34,234 nucleotides of DNA from Kiritimatiellia bacterium (GTDB lineage Bacteria > Verrucomicrobiota > Kiritimatiellia > RFP12 > UBA1067): positions 1 through 34,234 of the forward strand of contig JAHBAE010000056.1 of assembly GCA_018384485.1 (NCBI GenBank). The letters are read 5' to 3'. This document shows positions 28,490 to 34,234 of this stretch, piece by piece. A program made the translations under genes and the position numbers. How positions within the stretch are numbered: the first letter of the stretch is position 1; every line of letters starts with the position of its first letter. The notes under the pieces are model-generated. The model was not told where the DNA came from. It saw nothing but the letters and a program-made list of their open reading frames with translations, and made no database searches.

Positions 28490-29641
28490 ATGAAGCATTT
28501 GACTTATGCCATGGTCGGAGGGGCGAGAGGCTCTTTTATCGGCCCGGTGCACCGGATGGCGCTCAGGCTTGACGATTTGGCCCGTCTTACGGCCGGTTGC
28601 TTCTCGCGCAACAAGGTGACTAACGCCGCGAGCGCAGAGAAGTTTTCAGTAGATCCTTCGCGTGTCTATCACGATTGGCGCAGTCTTATAGCGGCGGAAG
28701 CGGGCAAGGTCGATTTCCTGACAATATGTACCACGAATGAATCGCATTATGAAATAGCCAAGGCGGCTCTTGAGGCGGGGATGGATGTTTTTTGCGAGAA
28801 GCCTCTTTCGCTTTCTCTTGCGGAGGCGGAGGAACTTTCGAGTATCGCTCGTCGCCGCCGTCGTATCCTCGGCGTGCCGTTTACTTATGTCGGCTTTCCG
28901 ATGGTAAAGCTCGCGCGCGATCTTGTGCGCCGCGGAGAGCTCGGCAAAATCGACAAAGTCGTAATGGAATATTCCCAAGGCTCTTTCCGCAAGGTTGATC
29001 CCGCAAAAGCGCTGGAGTTTTCACGCTCGTGGAAGCTGGATCCTAAAGTTGCAGGTCCGAGCTGCGTCGTAGCCGATATCGGGGTGCACGCGTTTACGCT
29101 TGTCGAATATGTGACGGGGCTGGAAACGAAGTCCGTTCTTTCCGATCTTTCTTCGTTCTCAGCAAACACTAAGTTGGAAGACGACGCATCAATCCTCATG
29201 CGCCTTGGCGCGGCGGCGGGGCTTCCTCAGGCGCGCAAGATAACGGCGAAAGCCGTTCTCAATGTTTCAAAGGTTGCGACAGGCGAAGAAAACGGAGTGA
29301 GGCTAAGAGTGTACGGCGAGAAAGCTTCCTTGTATTGGGATCAGGAGTCTCCAAATTATCTCACGGTGAAATATCCTTTCCGTCCCGATGCGGTGTATAA
29401 ACGGAAGGCTCCGTATATTGCCGACGTGTCGCAGTCGTCCGTACGCTCTTCGCGCATTCCTGCCGGCCATCACGAAGGTTTCATTGAGGCGCTCGCCAAC
29501 ATATACTGCGAGTTTGTTGCGGCCGTCGTTTCCCGCCGCTCCTGTGATTTTCCCGGCCCGCGCGAAGGAGTGCGCTCGATGCGGTTTGTCGAGGCGGTTC
29601 TTGAATCTTATCGCAATTCAAGCGCGTGGACCGCGCTTTGA
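28490..29641 (+). CDS. Gfo/Idh/MocA family oxidoreductase
   Basis: YAMVGGARGSFIGPVHRMALRLD...FLTICTTNESHYEIAKAALEAGMDVFCEKPLSLSLAEAEEL. Confidence 0.9.
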   Translation: MKHLTYAMVGGARGSFIGPVHRMALRLDDLARLTAGCFSRNKVTNAASAEKFSVDPSRVYHDWRSLIAAEAGKVDFLTICTTNESHYEIAKAALEAGMDVFCEKPLSLSLAEAEELSSIARRRRRILGVPFTYVGFPMVKLARDLVRRGELGKIDKVVMEYSQGSFRKVDPAKALEFSRSWKLDPKVAGPSCVVADIGVHAFTLVEYVTGLETKSVLSDLSSFSANTKLEDDASILMRLGAAAGLPQARKITAKAVLNVSKVATGEENGVRLRVYGEKASLYWDQESPNYLTVKYPFRPDAVYKRKAPYIADVSQSSVRSSRIPAGHHEGFIEALANIYCEFVAAVVSRRSCDFPGPREGVRSMRFVEAVLESYRNSSAWTAL

Positions 29642-29674
29642 AAGGTAAATACATAAAAAAGGAAGGAGATCAAA

Positions 29675-31567
29675 ATGAAGAGTGTTGCAACAGTTACGTT
29701 TTTTCTGAGTCTGCCTTTTATCGTAGAGGCGTCAGAAATGGTCAAGCTTAAAGGTTATCTCGGAGAGCGTCTTGACGCGATGATCGAGAAGAGTGTCGTT
29801 AGAACGGATGTTGATTATCTGACGGTTCAGTTTTCTGCTGATGCCGATACGCGCCAGTGGTGGCAGACGGAATTCTGGGGCAAGTGGATGCATTCGTCCG
29901 TGCCTTACGCCTCCTACGTCCGCTCGCCGCGTCTTAATGCTTCAATTGAGCGAAGCGTTTCCGATATAATTTCATATCAAAGGCCTTCTGGGTATATTGG
30001 AAATTATAAAGACGAGGCGCGTTGCGATCGCGGCTGGGACGTCTGGGGCATGAAGTATACGATGATGGGCCTTATGTTTTACAGCGATGGAGCCAAGGAT
30101 CCTGAAAAAAAGGAAAAAGCCCTTGATGCATGCTGCAAACTTTGTGATTACGTAATAGGAGAATTAGGGCCGAACGGAAGACGTAAGCGCAATATCTGGC
30201 ATACAGGTTCGTGGTCCGGTATGGCGAGCTGCTCTATTCTCGAGCCTGTCGTATGGCTCTATCGCCGCACGAAAGAGCAGAAATATCTTTCGTTCGCTTC
30301 ATACCTCGTCAAATGCATGACGGAAGAGCCCGACGGGCCGAGGCTAGTCGATTTAGCTCTTAAGAAAATTCCGTTTGCCAAGCGCACAGGCATAGGGCAT
30401 AATTTCACGCCCGGCAAAGATTGGGATTATCTCGGAAAGTGCGGAAGGGCGAAAGCGTATGAGATGATGAGCTGTTATCAGGGGCTCCTCGAATATGCCG
30501 AGGAAGTTAAAGGATGCGACAATCTCCGTGAGGCCGCGCTCTTGACGGCTAAGGCTATTGTCAAGGATGAGATAAATCTGGCGGGCGGCGCCACCAGCTT
30601 GGAGCAGTGGCACGAAGGCGCTAAAAAGCAGCATCTTCCATATAAGCACCAGCAGGAGACTTGCGTCACGACCACATGGATGCGTTTTTGTCAGAAACTT
30701 CTTGAGGTCACCGACGATCCGCAATGGGCAGATCAGATCGAGCGTTCCTTCTACAATGCGTATTTAGCTTCGCTTGAAGCGGACGGCTCCGAGTTCGCCG
30801 CCTACACCCCCCTTACGGGAAGCCGTTATCATGGGCATCACCATTGCAGGATGCACGCGAGCTGCTGCGATGCGAACGGGCCGCGCGGCTTCCTCTGTTT
30901 CCTTTACGATTTCTTCCGCGTCAAGAACGATGTCGCTACGTTCAATTTCTATTCGTCTGCGCTGGCAAAAGGGAAACTCTCAAACGGCAAGAACGTTTCG
31001 TTTGAAATGTACTCTCTTTATCCGCGCAACGGATATGTGCGCATCGTAAGCAGAACTGCGCTCGCAGGGTCGTTTCCGATGAGGCTACGCATCCCCGCGT
31101 GGTGCAATTCCGCAACCGTAAAGCTTAACGGCGTCTCGGCGGGCGCGGCAAAGGGCGGCACTTACTTTACCATTCCTTCTCGTGAATGGACTCATGGTGA
31201 TGTTGTTGAGATTAAGTTTTCAATGGAGGTTGTCTCACACATCGTTGACAAGCACGTCGCCTTTACATATGGGCCTATTCTTCTTGCGCGCGACAGCCGT
31301 TTTGGCGACGGCGACATTGCCGAGGTCATGCGGTGCGAGTTTGAGGACAAAGGCATCGTAAAGAGTTTCACGCCGGTGCGCACGACAGGCGATGATTTTT
31401 GGATGCTCTTTTCAGCCGTTCTTCCTCTTGGCTCGCACGATGAAAATCCAGAAGGGCAGCTTCCCACGGCCGTCACTTTCTGCGATTACGCCTCTGCGGG
31501 CAATACGTGGAATCGCAAGGACTATTACCGCACATGGTTCCCGCTTGAACAGAATGATTTGTTTTAA
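29675..31567 (+). CDS. glycoside hydrolase family 127-type protein (beta-L-arabinofuranosidase-like) with signal peptide
   Basis: GYLGERLDAMIEKSV, PSGYIGNYKDE, WDVWGMKYTMMGL, HHHCRMHASCCDANGPRGF; SD AAGGAGA. Confidence 0.88.
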   Translation: MKSVATVTFFLSLPFIVEASEMVKLKGYLGERLDAMIEKSVVRTDVDYLTVQFSADADTRQWWQTEFWGKWMHSSVPYASYVRSPRLNASIERSVSDIISYQRPSGYIGNYKDEARCDRGWDVWGMKYTMMGLMFYSDGAKDPEKKEKALDACCKLCDYVIGELGPNGRRKRNIWHTGSWSGMASCSILEPVVWLYRRTKEQKYLSFASYLVKCMTEEPDGPRLVDLALKKIPFAKRTGIGHNFTPGKDWDYLGKCGRAKAYEMMSCYQGLLEYAEEVKGCDNLREAALLTAKAIVKDEINLAGGATSLEQWHEGAKKQHLPYKHQQETCVTTTWMRFCQKLLEVTDDPQWADQIERSFYNAYLASLEADGSEFAAYTPLTGSRYHGHHHCRMHASCCDANGPRGFLCFLYDFFRVKNDVATFNFYSSALAKGKLSNGKNVSFEMYSLYPRNGYVRIVSRTALAGSFPMRLRIPAWCNSATVKLNGVSAGAAKGGTYFTIPSREWTHGDVVEIKFSMEVVSHIVDKHVAFTYGPILLARDSRFGDGDIAEVMRCEFEDKGIVKSFTPVRTTGDDFWMLFSAVLPLGSHDENPEGQLPTAVTFCDYASAGNTWNRKDYYRTWFPLEQNDLF

Positions 31568-31585
31568 AGGCGGGGTGAGGCAGGG

Positions 31586-32527
31586 ATGATTCAAAAGCCT
31601 ATTTCCCGTGAGGAAGGCGAGTCGTCTCGTCTAAAGGGGGCGCTTGCGATTACTGCAAGCGCTCTCGGCTTTGCCGGTATGGCCGCGTGTGTGCGCCTTG
31701 CCGATGATTTCGGCGGCGAAATTTCAAGTTTTCAGAAAAGTTTTTTCAGAAATATCGTCGCCCTTGTCGTTGCGCTCGTGGTTTTTCTGCGCTCTTCGTT
31801 CGCTTCGAGGATTTCCGCAGGCGTTGAGCTCGGCAGGCTCTTTTCTTCTCCCGCGTCCACGCTTATTCTTTTACTGCGCTCGGTTCTCGGGACGTGCGGA
31901 ATTTTTGCGAATTTCTACGCGCTTTCAAAAGTGTCGATCGCCGATTGTCAGACTCTCAATAAAACGGCGCCTTTTTTTACTGTCCTCTTCGCCTGGTTTT
32001 TCCTCGGTGAGAAGGCGTCGAGGAGAGGAATGTGCGCTCTTGCCGTAGCTTTTTCAGGTGTTCTCTTTGTTGCGAAGCCTGCGTTCGCCGGAGTTTATTC
32101 TTTCCCTCTTCTTATCGCTCTTTCAGGAGGCGCTTTTGCGGGTGGCGCCTATGCGGCGGTTAGGGCTCTTAAGCACCGCAATATTAACTCCTCTCTGATC
32201 GTTCTTTTTTTCAGCGCGTTTTCTTCGCTTGCTTCCATTCCTTTCATCGCATTTGATTTCGCCCCGATGACATTGATGCAGGTTCTCATCCTTGTTGCCG
32301 CAGGCTCCTTCGCCGCGCTCGGGCAGTTCGGCCTTACTATGGCGTACGGATATTCTGCGCCCCGTGATATTGCGGTGTACGACTATTCAAATATTCTTTT
32401 TACGGCGGCTTTCGGCTTGATGCTCTTTGGCCAAGTTCCGGACATTTTCTCAATTGTCGGTTTCGCGCTTATTCTTACGGCTGTCTTGATTCTCAATTCA
32501 AAGGGAGGCAAGAAGAGTGTCGCGTGA
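31586..32527 (+). CDS. DMT superfamily transporter (EamA family)
   Basis: repeated TM segments; SIADCQTLNKTAPFFTVLFAWFFLGEKASRRGMCALAVAFSGVLFVAKP. Confidence 0.88.
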   Translation: MIQKPISREEGESSRLKGALAITASALGFAGMAACVRLADDFGGEISSFQKSFFRNIVALVVALVVFLRSSFASRISAGVELGRLFSSPASTLILLLRSVLGTCGIFANFYALSKVSIADCQTLNKTAPFFTVLFAWFFLGEKASRRGMCALAVAFSGVLFVAKPAFAGVYSFPLLIALSGGAFAGGAYAAVRALKHRNINSSLIVLFFSAFSSLASIPFIAFDFAPMTLMQVLILVAAGSFAALGQFGLTMAYGYSAPRDIAVYDYSNILFTAAFGLMLFGQVPDIFSIVGFALILTAVLILNSKGGKKSVA

Positions 32528-33689
32528 AGGATGTAGAGTCTTAGCTTTCGTTTTCGCGCTCTTTTTCTCTTATGTCACGGCATTCGCCGCGCCGCGCCTC
32601 GCTGTGCCGAAAGACGGTTTTGAGCTCGGCGAAATTCCTGCTGGAGTGCAGACTTCAAAGACGATTGAGCTGAAAAATCTCTCAAAGTCTCCTCTCTGTA
32701 TTTTTAAGGTAAGAGCGTGCTGCGGAGCTAAGGCAACGCTCTCGTCTATGCGCATCGAGCCTTCATCTTCCGCTAAACTTACACTTTCTCTCAAGCCGTC
32801 AGTTCCGGGGCTCATCACTAAGCAAGTTGAAATTGTCTGTGACGACGGCGAAAATTCAGTTGTCGTAATCCCCGTGACAGGTGAAGCGGTTGAAGTTTAT
32901 AGCGAAAATTTAGCTTCTCATTGGACAGTCCTTACAGTTCTTTCCGCTGGTTTCGCCGACGGGTTCAATCCTTGCGCGTTTTCAATTGTCATTGCTCTTG
33001 CCGGTATTCTTGCCGCAGGAGGGCGCACGAAGAAGGGGCGTCTTTTAGGCGGCATTGCATTTTCTTTAGCTTCATTTCTCACCTACATGGCGATGGGAGT
33101 AGGGCTGATGAGCGCCTTGCGCGCAATGGATGAAATGCGAATTGCGCATGATGTTTTTATGGCGGCGCTTTCAACTCTTCTTTTCATTCTCGCTTTCTTG
33201 AGCGTAAGAGATGCGTTCCGCTACCGCCGACTGAAAGAGCCATCCGCCATTTTTCTTCAACTCCCCGATTGCGTAAAAAGGCTCATCCGATCTGTTGCAG
33301 AGGCAAGTTGGAGCGGCTCTGCCGTAGTGGCATCAGGCTTCTTTTGCGGTTTTGCTGTTACTCTTCTTGATTCGCTTTGCACGGGGCAGATATACGTTCC
33401 CGTTCTTGCCCTTATCTCACGCGAGAGCGGCGGGGGCGTTCGTCCGTTCGCGCTTCTTGCTCTTTATAATTTAGCTTTCATCGCTCCCTTGATAACTCTA
33501 TTTGTTCTTGCCGCTTCAGGGGCCTCTTCCGACAGGCTGGCGCATTGGTCTAAACGCAATGTATTCCCGTCGAAGATTGCCATGGCTTTTGTATTCGTCA
33601 TTCTCGGAGCGTTGATTATGCCGCGGTTTGGAGGTTTTCTCGCTAAAATTGTCGGTGATGTTTTCGCACGGCGTGTTATCGGAGTTTGA
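32517..33689 (+). CDS. DUF1573-like domain fused to CcdA/DsbD-like membrane domain
   Basis: signal, FELGEIPAGVQTSKTIELKNLSKSPLCIFKVRACCGAK..., then GFADGFNPCAFSIVIALAGILA and DSLCTGQIYVPVLALI membrane Cys motifs. Confidence 0.78.
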   Translation: MSREGCRVLAFVFALFFSYVTAFAAPRLAVPKDGFELGEIPAGVQTSKTIELKNLSKSPLCIFKVRACCGAKATLSSMRIEPSSSAKLTLSLKPSVPGLITKQVEIVCDDGENSVVVIPVTGEAVEVYSENLASHWTVLTVLSAGFADGFNPCAFSIVIALAGILAAGGRTKKGRLLGGIAFSLASFLTYMAMGVGLMSALRAMDEMRIAHDVFMAALSTLLFILAFLSVRDAFRYRRLKEPSAIFLQLPDCVKRLIRSVAEASWSGSAVVASGFFCGFAVTLLDSLCTGQIYVPVLALISRESGGGVRPFALLALYNLAFIAPLITLFVLAASGASSDRLAHWSKRNVFPSKIAMAFVFVILGALIMPRFGGFLAKIVGDVFARRVIGV

Positions 33690-33830
33690 TTGCTTTTCCA
33701 CGCTTCTTAAGCGGGCTTTCCCCGTAAAAGGCGGTAGATGAGCGCGTGAAATGTTGCGGCGTAGAAAAGCCTGACATTTTTGCTATTTCTGAAAATTGAA
33801 CTTAGATTCGTCAGTAGAGCGGGTTCTTTT
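33676..33830 (-). pseudogene. C-terminal remnant of an AraC-family transcriptional regulator
   Basis: Reverse-strand frame reads ...ESKFNFSEIAKMSGFSTPQHFTRSSTAFYGESPLKKRGKAIKLR*, matching the AraC second HTH; an in-frame TAA at 33831-33833 bounds it 5' and no full domain is present. Confidence 0.75.
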
Positions 33831-33866
33831 TTAACGCAGAGACGCAAAGGGGCAGAGAAAAGAGAG
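33830..33866. repeat. degenerate dispersed repeat of the 'ACGCAGAGACGCAAAGGGGCAGAGA' type
   Basis: ttttttaacgcagagacgcaaaggggcagagaaaaga; in one frame gives the familiar (L)TQRRKGAEKRE peptide. Confidence 0.5.
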
Positions 33867-33967
33867 TTTATTATGTTTTTTGAGAGTTATTTTCATTTTT
33901 TGCAACACCATTCAAGCGACACCCCACCCATTCCACAATCGATTACACCCCACCTTAAGAATTTTCC

Positions 33968-33995
33968 GCATAAAATTCTCATTTTATGCTATACT
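33968..33995 (+). promoter_or_regulatory. perfect 9-bp palindrome abutting an extended -10 box
   Basis: GCATAAAAT-tctc-ATTTTATGC (33968-33989) followed directly by TATACT (33990-33995), TGC extended -10. Confidence 0.55.
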
Positions 33996-34143
33996 ACTCA
34001 TGCCTTCCAAAAATAAAGTTCTGCGAAAAGGGGGAAATAGGACAAAAAAAGAGTTCTAAAAAGAAAAAAGTTTAGAGTCAAAATAAATACTGCTGATAAG
34101 TAAGAATTATATTATATGATTGTCAACTCCGGGAAGAGACTAA

Positions 34144-34234
34144 ATGGCTAAAAAATATCAACATTCAGCTTATTATTACGCATATCACTATGGTTGGACT
34201 CATAGCGATGCTTGTACTTTTGCCGGAAAATATC
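34144..34234 (+). CDS. 5' end of an unknown Tyr/His-rich ORF truncated by the window edge
   Basis: MAKKYQHSAYYYAYHYGWTHSDACTFAGKY..., open to the window end; GGGAAG SD-like sequence ~6 nt upstream. Confidence 0.45.
   Translation, partial: MAKKYQHSAYYYAYHYGWTHSDACTFAGKY

Noticed and set aside
33780-34016. ORF of 78 aa (MLFLKIELRF...LTQRRKGAEKRE...)
   Set aside because: TTG start; spans the antisense AraC remnant, a dispersed repeat and the palindrome promoter; not a credible protein.
1-34234. CRISPR arrays, tRNA/rRNA genes, retrons, toxin-antitoxin or defence islands
   Set aside because: No regularly spaced repeats, no cloverleaf-like intergenic segment, and no defence-associated domains recognised; intergenic space is minimal.

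Overview
The window is about 34.2 kb of gene-dense bacterial chromosome. Gene content (PVC/Kiritimatiellae-like, with a Bacteroidetes-type ParC) suggests the lineage, but I cannot prove it. Nearly all of it is explained by about 28 intact protein-coding genes, many translationally coupled through ATGA/TTGA overlaps. In order these are: rplU-rpmA; rho-uvrA; D-aminoacylase-type amidohydrolase-tatD-rsmE; a convergent membrane-anchored metallophosphoesterase; argB-argD-sugar isomerase lipoprotein-Gfo/Idh oxidoreductase-GldA-like ATPase-GldF/GldG-like fusion-DUF4340 protein; a polysaccharide mini-cluster with an unusually short UDP-glucose dehydrogenase-like protein; GH97; parC; GT2-tadA-gmk; Gfo/Idh-GH127; a DMT transporter; and a DUF1573-CcdA-like fusion. 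I did not find a clear new multi-gene defence or mobile system. The strongest unexplained signals are small. They are a near-continuous stem-loop at the predicted 5' end of the rplU mRNA, an L27 with an atypical N-terminal tail, hairpins flanking the rho promoter, and a leaderless-looking argB. The last ~550 bp are AT-richer and hold an AraC-family regulator remnant, a QRRKGAE-type dispersed repeat, a perfect 9-bp palindrome abutting a -10 box, and the start of an unknown Tyr/His-rich ORF cut by the window edge. No tRNA, rRNA, CRISPR array or IS element was seen.
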